In this document: positions 37,601-46,500 of the stretch, piece after piece
How positions within the stretch are numbered: position 1 is the first letter of the stretch
Layout: every line of letters begins with the position of its first letter
NCBI GenBank assembly: GCA_963802635.1
Contig: CAWDJJ010000001.1
Location: 2,666,001-2,730,000, forward strand
DNA: 64,000 nucleotides
Origin: CAVTLG01 sp963802635
GTDB lineage: Bacteria; Chloroflexota; Ktedonobacteria; Ktedonobacterales; Ktedonobacteraceae
Reading direction: 5' to 3'
Position numbers and translations under genes: made by a program
Notes under the pieces: model-generated
What the model was told of the DNA's origin: nothing
The model's database searches: none
Seen by the model: only the letters and a program-made list of their open reading frames with translations

Positions 37601-38331
37601 ATGTCGGAGGTAATTCCGCTACGTTGTGCATTATCGGTTGCCTGTTCAACGGCAGCCGGATTACGAAAGTGATCGGGGAGAACGGTAGCCGCAGCTTCAT
37701 ACAGTTGAGCGCTATAGAATGTCGCATCGTCAGCGATTTCGTCCCAATCAGTATGACATAATTCGCTGGCAATGCGGTGAAACTCCGGTAGAAGACCGCG
37801 TGAATCGAGCTGATACTCGACGGCCCAGGCAAAGGGCCAGATATGGGTATAGCCACGAGCCTTAGCAAAGAGCCTGAATGTGATCAGTGTGAGTGTGTCA
37901 TTGACATCGGTCAATTGAGCATGCACGTTGCCACCAATCGCAGAGCACGTAATATGTCGCTGACAAAGAGCCAGAAAGCGTCTGATATCAGATTTTTCAG
38001 GGCTTTCGCGAGGAAGACGACTGAGAAAAATATCGTGTGCCGACTGATCTTCCAGTTCACCCCCTTCAAGAAGGACGCCAAGAACCTTCATGAGGAGTGA
38101 TTTGCCAGAACCGAAGAAGCCACTGATCCAGATACCAATATCCTGTTCTTCCTCGTTTTCAAAAGCATCTGTATATTCTTGTAGTATCTGGTGCAGATGG
38201 TGCTCCCATTGAGGGGTAACGACAAGATTTTGCAGCTCGTCTAACAAAATGGTGGAGCGACGTTCAGCAACTTTGACAACTGATTGGATGCGCTCTTGAA
38301 TTTTCGTAGCGAAGGTATCGCGAATCAGCAT
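34687..38331 (-). CDS. brxC: BREX P-loop ATPase BrxC
   Basis: This 1,214-aa protein has the BrxC organisation: a short N-terminal helical part (LIRDTFATKIQERIQSVVKV), a Walker A loop GFFGSGKS at residues 71-78, a long AAA+-like core with a candidate Walker B in HKVLLQLDELGQWI, and extended helical and winged-helix-like regions. BrxC/PglY is the large ATPase found in BREX and is thought to couple recognition with exclusion. The ATG overlaps the brxB stop (TAATG). The frame is complete and of the usual length, in contrast to the frameshifted pglX just downstream. Confidence 0.9.
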   Translation of the reverse strand: MLIRDTFATKIQERIQSVVKVAERRSTILLDELQNLVVTPQWEHHLHQILQEYTDAFENEEEQDIGIWISGFFGSGKSLLMKVLGVLLEGGELEDQSAHDIFLSRLPRESPEKSDIRRFLALCQRHITCSAIGGNVHAQLTDVNDTLTLITFRLFAKARGYTHIWPFAWAVEYQLDSRGLLPEFHRIASELCHTDWDEIADDATFYSAQLYEAAATVLPDHFRNPAAVEQATDNAQRSGITSDMLIERLRRWCKEQDAAGKRHKVLLQLDELGQWIQGGTDLTGRTMQVQALVKSASTFGAGRVWIAVTAHGDIQALQQNVQQEYYAKINQRFMLKCKLSNEDINTVVQERLLRKTIPAAKKLREHFQQESGELYDLGALKETQRVYPLPDAESFALHYPYMPWTVAVIPDVTKGIAQTAGRGEELTGASRTMIAVVQGGILETKGFLNNPIGTFICLADLYNQFVGDIPIETKTDLSRVRDTVEGGNDYTTKVAHALYLLGQASYIPCTLDNVVRALVTSMNDNIAVLRPQVKAELDRLVKAGYAKHVGESYIFLSAQQRSFQEKVQARQEELLNRTHDLIMKLRERDLASGDDALRIDHVPVSGMAGREKLLRLMLDGSVLRNQSEHVTIQVYSPLQQIIAPEIGNDEEMKQRSRQDPDSFFLRMEKVPELRYSLAQAAATEEIADQIMNGGMTSDPEYEVAKQARSHDVAEYKRDVRYYLARAVRNGIIFFRGTAYYPTDGDNASAAIRNSLSQLLPQIYSRFSDLPHHIRDDARAVKDALNNVTSNSDLVGLKVYKADGTLNEGNPLLSTLRSRIPLAGDDMGMVSAEQLQQDLEKPPFGWDGNCVKVGLALLLRASACHLIENGHVHTDPSNPTVLNLLTKAQLYKTVRVQGIRTEIGIRELQEIRGYVETIFGVKPALVTAIMNDKLKEQLQTMQKQAQDIEIWANIAMCPLPLQFESGNSLTQELLDSNAPNVRLPHFMREWEILLEYVKLLRNLSSFKVEHGREFVDVRGFFNNMLYVDNPPEGVRNFVQSWRVLEKERTFTDLGRWSELMQAYHTAQQALTNQIHTLQQEAQKALGELEASLPKKVEEVGIPADDVDAVIIELQALLQPARDRIERSGPTIAEARTMQTAIISNRMDISRKVMEIRARYQTSEELPAQPEEIYMSWRNILGPQRIVSPDDLKPIIESLQRRIYTELEQDHIIIIE

Positions 38332-38915
38332 TAGAGTTCCTCTCCCCGATAGAAATTGAGCCGAAAGCGTGGCTGATCAAGAAAGAAATAAATGTGGCTG
38401 GTCTGTGGTGGCCGTGTGCCTGGGATCAGTAAAACAACAGGCACGATAGATTCTGTTATAGGATTGCGAGGCTCTTTTTCAGCGATAAACTCCATGAGCA
38501 TGGTTGGATTACTCAGAGGATGAAGCGCGGCCAACCCTCGCAAAACAACAACAGGACGCTCACCTTCTTTTGTATTTTCTAAACAGGTATTGATAGCAGT
38601 AGTGGTACGACGAACCCATAAACGCACAATGCCAGTAGCGCTATCGGTCTTTTTGGGATCGTTAAGCAAAGCTTCGCGCTGCTCCTCTTGTCTTGCGAGA
38701 CTCTCAATGGTGAGCTGCAATGCATCGATATGGTGAAAGGTCAAATGGGTATCGGAGCGAAGCTGGTCCTCGACGAGGCGACATATCTGACTCTCAAGCG
38801 AGGGATGATACACAAAATAGACATAGGGACGCCCGCTACTATGCCCGATACCATCATAGGTAGAGCGCAGTCTATCGACGAGATAATCAAGTCGTTCTTG
38901 GAGGTTCGTGCTCAT
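38331..38915 (-). CDS. brxB: BREX protein BrxB (DUF1788)
   Basis: The 194-aa protein matches the DUF1788/BrxB family in length and pattern: LQERLDYLVDRLRS at the start, a PYVYFVYHPSLE core, and a C-terminal VVLLIPGTRPPQTSHIYFFL with the family's hydrophobic strand and small-residue turn. BrxB is a small core BREX protein of unclear biochemical role, probably a bridge in the complex. The ATG overlaps the brxA stop (ATGA), and the stop overlaps brxC. Confidence 0.9.
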   Translation of the reverse strand: MSTNLQERLDYLVDRLRSTYDGIGHSSGRPYVYFVYHPSLESQICRLVEDQLRSDTHLTFHHIDALQLTIESLARQEEQREALLNDPKKTDSATGIVRLWVRRTTTAINTCLENTKEGERPVVVLRGLAALHPLSNPTMLMEFIAEKEPRNPITESIVPVVLLIPGTRPPQTSHIYFFLDQPRFRLNFYRGEEL

Positions 38916-39643
38916 ACGATCTGCTCCTGTTTAAGAAAGGCGGTAATGGCAACTTTCGCCTGTGCCGGTTGCCAGAGCCAGAGTTGCCAGTCGGGATGAT
39001 ATGCAATCTGTTCCTGAGGAACGCCCTCAGCCTTTAGCAATCGGATAAGGTGGTAGACAACTTTATCCGGGATCGCTGGAAGTGCAATGAATTTATTGAC
39101 ATTACCTTTAAGCAAACCATAGTCACGTAACGTAGCCAGTATCCCTTGCGCCTCACGCAAGCGTGTCTCGAAGCTCCATTGCAAGATTTCTGGATGTTCC
39201 TCCAAAGAGATATCAAGAAAGGTTTGAACATCCGAGACAAAAACTCTGCTATCACCCTTTTCCTGGCGTGGCACAATAACCTGTTGTACAAAATCATAGA
39301 GCACATGATCCTGACGTGGAACATGCAAAAGAAGGGCTGCCCGTAGGGCATCAAGGTTCGTCTCATGTGCGAACGAAATGAGATCTTGTAGTGCCCAATC
39401 GGGAGGGTTCCAACGAACTAGGCGTGACTTAATAATCTTCACGATAATGGAACGCGTGGTTCGTGAGCGTTGCGGGAGAACACCATCTAAGAGCGCTTTG
39501 AAGGTTATATCCAGGTCTTTATATTGATCATAGGTAACAAGAAATAGCCTGGTTTCTTCTAACAAAGCGGCCTTTGAAGCTAATATCGATGAATAAGGAC
39601 TCACAGTTCTCCAGCGAGTCTCTTGCTCAGATAGTGATGCCAC
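38912..39643 (-). CDS. brxA: BREX protein BrxA (DUF1819)
   Basis: This 243-aa protein fits the DUF1819/BrxA family, seen in length, in the helical N-terminus (SPYSSILASKAALLEETRLF) and in the winged-helix-like C-terminal half (YGLLKGNVNKFIALPAIPDKVVYHLIRLL). BrxA has a fold similar to the RNA-binding antitermination protein NusB and is the first gene of type I BREX operons. The GTG start has AAAGGG about 9 bases upstream. A 12-bp palindrome lies 47-58 bp upstream, between brxA and the HTH gene, as a possible operator. Confidence 0.9.
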   Translation of the reverse strand: MASLSEQETRWRTVSPYSSILASKAALLEETRLFLVTYDQYKDLDITFKALLDGVLPQRSRTTRSIIVKIIKSRLVRWNPPDWALQDLISFAHETNLDALRAALLLHVPRQDHVLYDFVQQVIVPRQEKGDSRVFVSDVQTFLDISLEEHPEILQWSFETRLREAQGILATLRDYGLLKGNVNKFIALPAIPDKVVYHLIRLLKAEGVPQEQIAYHPDWQLWLWQPAQAKVAITAFLKQEQIV

Positions 39644-39689
39644 AGCAACACCCTTTCACGTAAGAGTTTCTATTGGCGACGAAAGATAG

Positions 39690-39701
39690 ATACATATGTA
39701 T
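39690..39701. promoter_or_regulatory. Palindromic candidate operator upstream of brxA
   Basis: ATACATATGTAT is a perfect 12-bp palindrome in the 129-bp gap between the HTH gene and brxA. A TATAAT-like box lies upstream of it on the minus strand (about 39730). Binding of the adjacent HTH regulator is a guess. Confidence 0.35.
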
Positions 39702-39772
39702 GAAACAGCATACGAAATAAGTAATAATATCATTATAGAGAGGAAGCAAGAAAAAACTGAGAACAGGGTATC

Positions 39773-40315
39773 TCAGGTATGTATAAAAACTTTTCCATCA
39801 TTGTACTGGGCACTGCTCCAATCCAACACATCGTCCAGCTCCTGTTGAAATTGCTCTAATGCGCGTGCACGGGCTTGTTCATTGGGCATGATAGTATTCC
39901 TCCAGATCAGCAAAATCTGAACCTGTCTGGGGATTGTCTCGCTCCCAATGATGTAACGTACAATCGTGCCAGGAAAGCTATGTTGTTTGTTTTGTTTCAC
40001 ATCTTCAAGCTTCTTCATGAAAGCCATATCCTGACCTGGTCGTATGGTAACAAGGATGAGCGTTGAAAACTGCGTATTCTCGCCTGAAGATATGCGCCAG
40101 GGTGGAACGCTTGTACGTGGACGACCGGATGTGCCACGTTTGAAGTTTCTGACATCTTCCAGCAAGATCATGATTACGTCGGCAGCTCGTTTGGCGGGCA
40201 GGCGTCCCTCTTCAACATACTCATAGACGGTTCTACTTGAAAGGCCAAGTATACTGGCAGCTTCCTTTATAGAGACATATCCCGGGATATTCGGTAGATC
40301 TACGCTATCATCCAT
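39773..40315 (-). CDS. HTH regulator upstream of the BREX operon
   Basis: This 180-aa protein has an N-terminal winged-HTH of the MerR/excisionase type (VSIKEAASILGLSSRTVYEYV, then EGRLPAKRA), a basic linker (FKRGTSGRPRTS), and a C-terminal alpha-beta domain of about 90 residues with strand-helix-strand pattern (LILVTIRPGQDMAFMKKLEDV). It is the gene immediately upstream of brxA on the same strand and is a good candidate for the BREX regulator; known BrxR regulators are of the WYL type and differ. The start at ATG 40315 is chosen to give a normal HTH N-terminus, but its ribosome site (AAGG, 4 bases) is short, and 40384 is an alternative. Domain call sound; role inferred. Confidence 0.65.
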   Translation of the reverse strand: MDDSVDLPNIPGYVSIKEAASILGLSSRTVYEYVEEGRLPAKRAADVIMILLEDVRNFKRGTSGRPRTSVPPWRISSGENTQFSTLILVTIRPGQDMAFMKKLEDVKQNKQHSFPGTIVRYIIGSETIPRQVQILLIWRNTIMPNEQARARALEQFQQELDDVLDWSSAQYNDGKVFIHT

Positions 40316-40497
40316 ATACCTTAGTTTATTGTTTGCGGATTTTTTGAAAAACATGCACAATATAGCCATTATTAAATGGCGCAATATGTGCTATGATTTT
40401 GTTATCGGCTGATGTATGTATGGCGAGTAGGGGATTCAGTGAGGAGAGGAGATCCTCTGTTTGGGATCTGTCATGCAATGAAGAATGAGGAGAACCT

Positions 40498-40632
40498 ATG
40501 AGTATTACCCCTCTAGCAATATCTGCCAGCCATCAGCGCTATCACATCACACAGCAATTAGCCATTACATCTTGGGCAAGAAATCAGTTTCTTTGGGATA
40601 GTGATAACCCTGCCCTTATGATAAAACGTTGA
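40498..40632 (+). CDS. Small protein, unknown
   Basis: A 44-codon reading beginning MSITPLAISASHQRYHI with an excellent ribosome site (GAGGAGAACC, then ATG). It is preceded by a region rich in purines and by a GAGGAGAGGAGATCCTC palindrome at about 40441. No family was recognised. The strong translation signal is the main support. Confidence 0.4.
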   Translation: MSITPLAISASHQRYHITQQLAITSWARNQFLWDSDNPALMIKR

Positions 40633-40796
40633 TAGCACGTCCTGTTGACATGATAAATAAGATATGGTAGTGTAGTGCTCAGAACGTGCCAATGAGGTGG
40701 CAAGCTCTCTTGAGAAGTTCTCGGAAGCGCTGGAAATATCCCCAAAAACAAAAAAAGATCCTTGGTGCAAGGAAGTAGAAAAGAGGACTAGATACC

Positions 40797-40976
40797 ATGA
40801 TCACGTTGTTTCGACTCTTGTTTCGACTTTGTGGGTTTTTTGTTGGTCTGTATGGGCTTTTTGTTGATCTGATGTTTTATCTGGGAGGGATCTCCGGGGT
40901 TGTGCTAGGAACCTTCTGCCTGCTCGTTACCATCGGGTATGGCTGCGACCTTCTGCTGAAGTTTGTCTTTCGATGA
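40797..40976 (+). CDS. Small hydrophobic membrane protein
   Basis: A 59-aa protein with two predicted membrane helices (LFRLLFRLCGFFVGLYGLF and ISGVVLGTFCLLVTIGYG) linked by a short loop. A weak site (AGAGGACT) precedes the ATG. It has a counterpart in style at 10062-10298. Small hydrophobic proteins near defence genes are sometimes holin-like toxins; nothing more can be said. Confidence 0.5.
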   Translation: MITLFRLLFRLCGFFVGLYGLFVDLMFYLGGISGVVLGTFCLLVTIGYGCDLLLKFVFR

Positions 40977-41026
40977 TGGAGACCCATCGACCGTTGTTCT
41001 CTGTACACGGAGAGCGCGTCATCCCT

Positions 41027-41062
41027 GCGATCTCTCCACGACGAAGGATGTGGAGAGATCGC
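41027..41062 (+). terminator. Hairpin after the small membrane protein gene
   Basis: A 13-bp perfect stem (GCGATCTCTCCAC / GTGGAGAGATCGC) with a 10-base loop, followed 12 bases later by CTTTTTTC on the plus strand. It probably terminates the 40797-40976 gene. Confidence 0.6.
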
Positions 41063-41159
41063 GGCACTTCGCTCCTTTTTTCTTAAAAAATCGCAGGTTG
41101 GCGAAACCTTCTTTATTTCCTCTTACACCCCATCAGGAAAATCTTCAAACATTCCCCTT

Positions 41160-41384
41160 TTATTCTTCCTCTAAACTATTTGCTACCTCTTCCCAGTCAA
41201 CAGCATCAAAACTCGATTGTGGTGGACGGTTAAAACTTTCATACAATCCGGCTGGTGCTTGCTCGGTCAGCACATACTCTTTGATTTCTTTTGCTGATTT
41301 GTTGAGCAGTGCGTCATAACTGGTTTCGTCGTTGGTCAGCCAGTTAATTACCTCGTCTGTTTCCCATGTTGTATCATCTGTCAT
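41160..41384 (-). CDS. Small acidic hypothetical protein
   Basis: A 74-aa acidic protein (MTDDTTWETDEVINWLTNDE ... EEVANSLEEE) beginning at ATG 41384 with GGAGAAG 8 bases upstream. It starts 5 bases after the stop of the preceding small gene, so the two are co-transcribed. Its acidic, helical nature resembles small antitoxins or DNA mimics, but no family was recognised. It sits just inside the right IS1634 copy, at the outer end of the inverted block. Confidence 0.55.
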   Translation of the reverse strand: MTDDTTWETDEVINWLTNDETSYDALLNKSAKEIKEYVLTEQAPAGLYESFNRPPQSSFDAVDWEEVANSLEEE

Positions 41385-41388
41385 CAGT

Positions 41389-41684
41389 TCACTTCTCCTC
41401 TTTAACTGCATCGATAATAATAAGGTACCAATTCTCTCGTTCTTTCTGGAACGCTCTGTCCGTGTCATCATCAGGGTGTTCTATACGCTGTCTCGTTCTC
41501 TCTAGCTTGGCTTCCACCTTCTCCAAAAAGTGTTCGCATTCGTAACGTTGGAATCAGCCAGAATAGCAAGAGCGTCGTTTATTGCCTGGATCTCTGGGTA
41601 CGAGTCCCTATCTTGTTCCGGTACGTTTGCGTTGTCTTTCTGTAGTCTTCTCACATATGCCTCAATTTGCGTTTTCGTCTTCAC
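41389..41684 (-). pseudogene. Small helical protein, frameshifted
   Basis: The first frame (41502-41684, GTG start behind GGGAGG) gives 60 residues ending at a run of five A/T near 41528. Adding one base to that run continues the protein for about 38 codons (EKVEAKLERTRQRIEHPDD then WYLIIIDAVKEEK) to a stop at 41389, five bases before the next gene. The restored protein of about 98 residues is a charged helical protein. The frameshift is one of many homopolymer indels in this window. No family was recognised. Confidence 0.55.
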
Positions 41685-41724
41685 GGGTATCAGCCTCCCT
41701 TTTATTTTTCTCTAGTGTATCTCA

Positions 41725-43518
41725 CTCATGGTTCGCTCATTTTCCAGACGGAAATTAAGAATCATCCGCCAATTGAGAATAGATGACAGACGTAAAGCCT
41801 AATAACGTTAAAATTTCTTGCTGAAGAGAGGAAAGTGGCGTAATATGGCGTTGTATGAACCCAGGAGCACGAACGATGGTAAGCGTCACTTCATGGAAGG
41901 CTTCCAATAATCGTTCCGCAGTCGGTTGATTCGTGCGACGTTTGGGATTTCCTGCGTAGAGTCCGGCAAGCTCTCCCTTCAGCTCTTGTAAACGTTGACG
42001 AACGACACCTTCCAACAGCGTTAAAACACGCAAAGCAATCGTCAACAAGCGCACTAATCCTACTCGATGATCATCACGCTGCACATAGAGAGGAGCCAAT
42101 GAGAAAGGATGTCCTTTGAGGCGCTCGAAGCACCGCTCGACAAGATATTCATCACGGTATGCCTCTACAGCTTGTTCTAAAGGAAGATATTCTTTTCCCT
42201 GATTTGTAACATAGACACGCCAGCCCAGATGACTTATAGTATACTCGAGTGCTTTTTCCACTCGTGCACTCTTGATCGTAAAAAGGCTCTCTTGATGTGC
42301 TGAGGAGATTTTTCCTCTATAAGTACGAACTGGTATTTCCCGCTTTTCTTCATAAATAGCAATCTCTAATAAATCTTCCACGCGAAATATCTTTAACACC
42401 TCTTGTATGGCTCTCTCTACTTCCACACGTGTTTTTAGGCGCTGCTTTCCTTGCTTTCTCACCAATAGCTCCTGTATAGCTTGCTCTGCTTTTTCTAAGC
42501 GTTCTAGCAAAGAACGCTTCGCTCCTTCTGCTCCACGCGTTGATTGGATCAGCAATCGGCGTTCCGTCCATGCAGATATCTGCCCATCTCTCTCGCTATC
42601 CAACTCTTGTTTCATTTCATACCCTTGAGCAATACAAATACGCTCATTTTTCTCATTCACGCGTTCAACCTTTATGAGCGGATCTCCGTTCTTTCTCAAG
42701 GTATCTACTTCTTGCTGGAGTTGCTGTGATGAGATGTGTATGGCTGAAAGAGGGCATAAATAAAAGTCTTTCGATGATTGAATGGTCGCACGCGTTTGAA
42801 ATGCTGCCATCTTGCAATCCCCTATATACAACAGTCCTTCCCTTTTGAGTCCTTCACGCACCCGCTTTATGATCGGCAGGTACACCGGGTCATCTGCCTT
42901 TTCACCCGAAATCACTTCTGTCGCCAATGGCATTCCCAAAGGATCCAAACTTGCGAGCACCTGTTTGAGTTGTGGCAGGTCAGGTCGATGGTCTTTGCTG
43001 TGCCCGAATTGCAGTAATCCCTGCTCACTCACTTCAGCATAACTCATGACGCTGGTCGTATCAACACGTATACGTGCTTTTTGCATATCATACACTCGTA
43101 CCAGGCTTCCCATCAAATCCTGTTCAAATGCTGTCCAATGGATATCGCTGCTTAGAGCATGTAAAATATCTGCAAGACGATCATCTGTCATATCTTGTTG
43201 TTCAAGCGTCTTCAACCCGCAGCCACGTAGTATTTCTTTTCGTCGCATTGCCCACTCTTGTACATGGTGCATTTTATGATCCGCTTCTGAAAGGATATGG
43301 GAGAGCCAAACCATCGTCACATTTCCTACACTTAATCCCTTCCGATTGCCATGAACTGGGATATGCTTATCTAGCAGCTCAGAGATATTCATGCGCTGCA
43401 TGTGTGCTAGTAACAGCGCAATATCATCTACACGTTCAGTTTCAATGTTCAACGTTTCTTTCATGCTTGTAGTGTATTACAATTTTGAAATCTCGTCAAA
43501 ATTTGAGCGAACCATGAG
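41725..43518 (-). mobile_element. IS1634-family insertion sequence, copy 2
   Basis: This 1,794-bp element is inverted relative to copy 1 at 13147-14940 and has the same terminal repeats. Its right flank starts TAAAAT (43519-43524), matching the reverse complement of the first six bases to the right of copy 1 (14941-14946). This is the expected signature of a 6-bp target duplication split between two elements by inversion. Confidence 0.85.
41755..43464 (-). CDS. IS1634-family transposase, copy 2
   Basis: A complete 569-aa DDE transposase, near-identical to copy 1 (same motifs RVDTTSV, YIGDCKM, EYLVERCFERLKG). The differences to copy 1 are a dozen or so substitutions, several clustered in the block TYRGKISSAHQ. 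That degree of divergence means that the two copies are not a very recent duplication. It is oriented so that its 3' end faces the small genes at 41160-41684 and its 5' end faces the NACHT gene. Confidence 0.9.
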   Translation of the reverse strand: MKETLNIETERVDDIALLLAHMQRMNISELLDKHIPVHGNRKGLSVGNVTMVWLSHILSEADHKMHHVQEWAMRRKEILRGCGLKTLEQQDMTDDRLADILHALSSDIHWTAFEQDLMGSLVRVYDMQKARIRVDTTSVMSYAEVSEQGLLQFGHSKDHRPDLPQLKQVLASLDPLGMPLATEVISGEKADDPVYLPIIKRVREGLKREGLLYIGDCKMAAFQTRATIQSSKDFYLCPLSAIHISSQQLQQEVDTLRKNGDPLIKVERVNEKNERICIAQGYEMKQELDSERDGQISAWTERRLLIQSTRGAEGAKRSLLERLEKAEQAIQELLVRKQGKQRLKTRVEVERAIQEVLKIFRVEDLLEIAIYEEKREIPVRTYRGKISSAHQESLFTIKSARVEKALEYTISHLGWRVYVTNQGKEYLPLEQAVEAYRDEYLVERCFERLKGHPFSLAPLYVQRDDHRVGLVRLLTIALRVLTLLEGVVRQRLQELKGELAGLYAGNPKRRTNQPTAERLLEAFHEVTLTIVRAPGFIQRHITPLSSLQQEILTLLGFTSVIYSQLADDS

Positions 43519-46500
43519 TAAAATTGGAAGAGGTCTACATTTCGCTCGTGGCGCAGCGCGAAGAGACGCCAGGGAAAGCAGATCGTCTCTTTTTGGAGGA
43601 GGAACTCAGCAATCTGGAAACACAACGAGCTTCTCACGTTACAGTCTGAAGAGATAGAGGATCAGCATGAACAAGTGTTAGCGCGATTTGAATTAAATCA
43701 CAGCCCAAACAAGCCTAGTGAGGTACTGGAATTAGCCGAAGCAGTCGCTCACGATGACCGTATCGTTATTCTGGGTGATCCTGGGAGTGGTAAAACGACA
43801 CTTCTACGTTATCTTGCCCTCAAGCATGCTCAGGCACTGTGGCAAGGCCAACAGGAAGCGAGTAAAGATCTCGGACAAGCCCGTTTCCCCATTTTCGTCC
43901 GTGTGGCTGAGTATGCAGAAAACGGCATTTGGGAAAGACAATCTCTGAGTAATTTTCTTACTGAGTATCACTGCTTGCGTGAATGCCCTAGTCACGAACT
44001 TACCGACTTACTTCAATCGGAACTCAATAAAGGTAATTGCCTCATTCTTTTAGATGGCCTTGATGAAATTGTCAGTTCAGATGAACGTAGAGGCGTGGTA
44101 CAACGTCTAGAGGATTTCGTACGTCGTTATGGCAACAAAGCCAATCGCTTTGTAATCACGAGTCGCATCGTAGGCTACCGCAGTGCCCCACTAGGTCCCC
44201 CCTTCTCTCACTATACGGTACGGGAAATGAATAAGGCACAAATACGTACCTTCCTTGAGTGCTGGTGTCAAGCGGTAGAAGATGCCCAAACACCGGAACT
44301 CTCCTTCCAGGAGAGAAGAAACATCGCCAAGCGAGAAATAGCTGGCATTATGCGAGCCGTTCGAACTTCTTCAGGAGTACGTCGTCTGGCAGCAAATCCA
44401 CTGCTTTTGCGTATTATCGCGCTTATTCATCGCACAGGTGCTCAGCTACCACAGAAACGAATTGAACTCTATAAGCTTGCTGCAGATACACTTGCTCGCA
44501 CGTGGCGTACTGCACAGGGTGTGCGAGAATTGGCCCTAGTGGCGGACGAATATCTTACTCCTATGTTGAGCAAACTAGCCTACTGGCTACATATTCACAA
44601 GCCTACGGGCATTGCTACGGAGCGAGAGGCATATGATGTCCTTGGCGAGGAGTGGGCACGTCTCAACGATTTCTATTGGGATGAGGATGATCCAGATCCT
44701 AAGATCATAGAAGAGGTTCGTACATTTTTAGCGACAGTACGAGAGCATACTGGGTTATTTGTGGAGCGCGCACCCAAAAGATATGGTTTCATGCATCTAA
44801 CTTTTGAGGATTATTATGCTGCGCGTTATCTCGTCACACGTAGCAGAACGCGAGCCAAGCTTATTCGTAAACATCTACACGATCCACGCTGGGAGGAACC
44901 CATATTGCTTGCCCTCGGCTTCGTAGGCTTGGAGTCTCCAGAAGAAACAGGAGGGTTAGTCGAAACTGCTATCCTTGCGGAAGGAGAGGAGGCCGATGAA
45001 CTTGGCTTTACTCCAAGCCCATATGAAAATCTCTTAGGGCGTGATTACCTTTTTGCGTTACGGTGCCTCGGAGATAACATTCCGATGCATTTCAAAGTAC
45101 AAAAAAGGCTCACTGAACGGCTAGTTGACGAATTAGAACATTGGGCAGGACCAGCACAATTTTGGAAATATCGTCGGGCATTGAGAGAGAAACTCAGATT
45201 TTTAGAGGGAAGTAAGCTGACGTCAGTATTGCTTTCATACCTCTCAGCAGATTTAAAAAATCCTCCTGATCATTTTTATCGACATGAGTTGGCTGTGACA
45301 ACCTTTACCGGATGGAGCCAGGTGCCATATGAGGTCGTTTCTATCTTACTGCAAGCACTGCATAATACGAATCCCAAGGTACGAAGCCGAGCCGCAGAAA
45401 GCTTAGGCCGTCTGAAACAAGTATCTCCTGGGATGATTTTAGCTCTCATTCAGGCTACACATGATGAAGACAGCGATGTACGTCTCAATGCAGTAACTTC
45501 ACTAGGACCCCTAGAAGGGGTCGGAGGACTAGGGAGGAGGTTAGGAGGCTTGACGGAACTTGCTCCTGAAATAATGGCTGCTTTGCTTCAAGCTTTACAT
45601 GATAGCAACTCTAGCGTGAGGAAGATCGCAGCATATAATTTGGCCGAGCCTGACCAAGCTTCTCCCGAAATGATTGCTGCATTGGTCCAAGTGCTAAATG
45701 ATGAGAGTTATCAAGTTCGAAGATGGGCAGCATATAGCCTTCCAAGGCTGGGTAAACCCTCTCCCGAAGTAGAAACTGCGCTACTTCACTTATTGCATGA
45801 TAATGAGTGTTTGGTTCGTTATGAAGCAGCAACAGCTCTTGGACTTTTAGGATATATATCAACAGATGTGGTGTCAGCGCTACTCGAAGTTCTCAATGAT
45901 AAGGAAGATGAGCGACTTGGAGTGGTTTCTATTTCTAAAAATATGTTGGTGAATATCGATTTAACTTCCTCTGAAGCTGTTGCAATCCTGCTCGATGAGC
46001 TGAATAGTAGCGATGTTTATCAACGTCAAAAGGCCGCCCAAAGCCTGGGGAGTCTAGGGAGTTTGGGCAAAGCTGATGCTATCGTATATACAGCACTTAT
46101 AACGGCTCTATACGATAGTACACCTGATGTTCGTCAAGTTGCGGCGCAGAGTCTTGGTCGTTTGTGCAATACTACTCCTGAAATGATAACTGCCCTCCTA
46201 CAGGCGCTATATGATGATAATCTTAGTGTTCGTCTGGCAGTAGTTGTGAGCCTTGGTCGCTTAGGTAAAGCTACTCCTGAAGTTGTCAGAGCTTTGATGG
46301 AGGAGCTACATGCTCACGACTTACAAGAACGTGCTCTAGCAGCGCTTAGTTTGGGTAGACTAGGACAAATATCTGAGCAAATTTGTGAAACCTTACAAGA
46401 GGCATTGCATCAGATTGAAGGAAGTAAGGAGCGCTCAAGGTCTGCCTATTTACTAGGTAAGATAGGTCAGAGCGATGAACAAACAATTCTTCAATTATTG

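Noticed and set aside
41030..41160. Hairpin and surrounding sequence as a structured RNA gene
   Set aside because: The stem and following T run are fully explained by a terminator for the small membrane protein gene.
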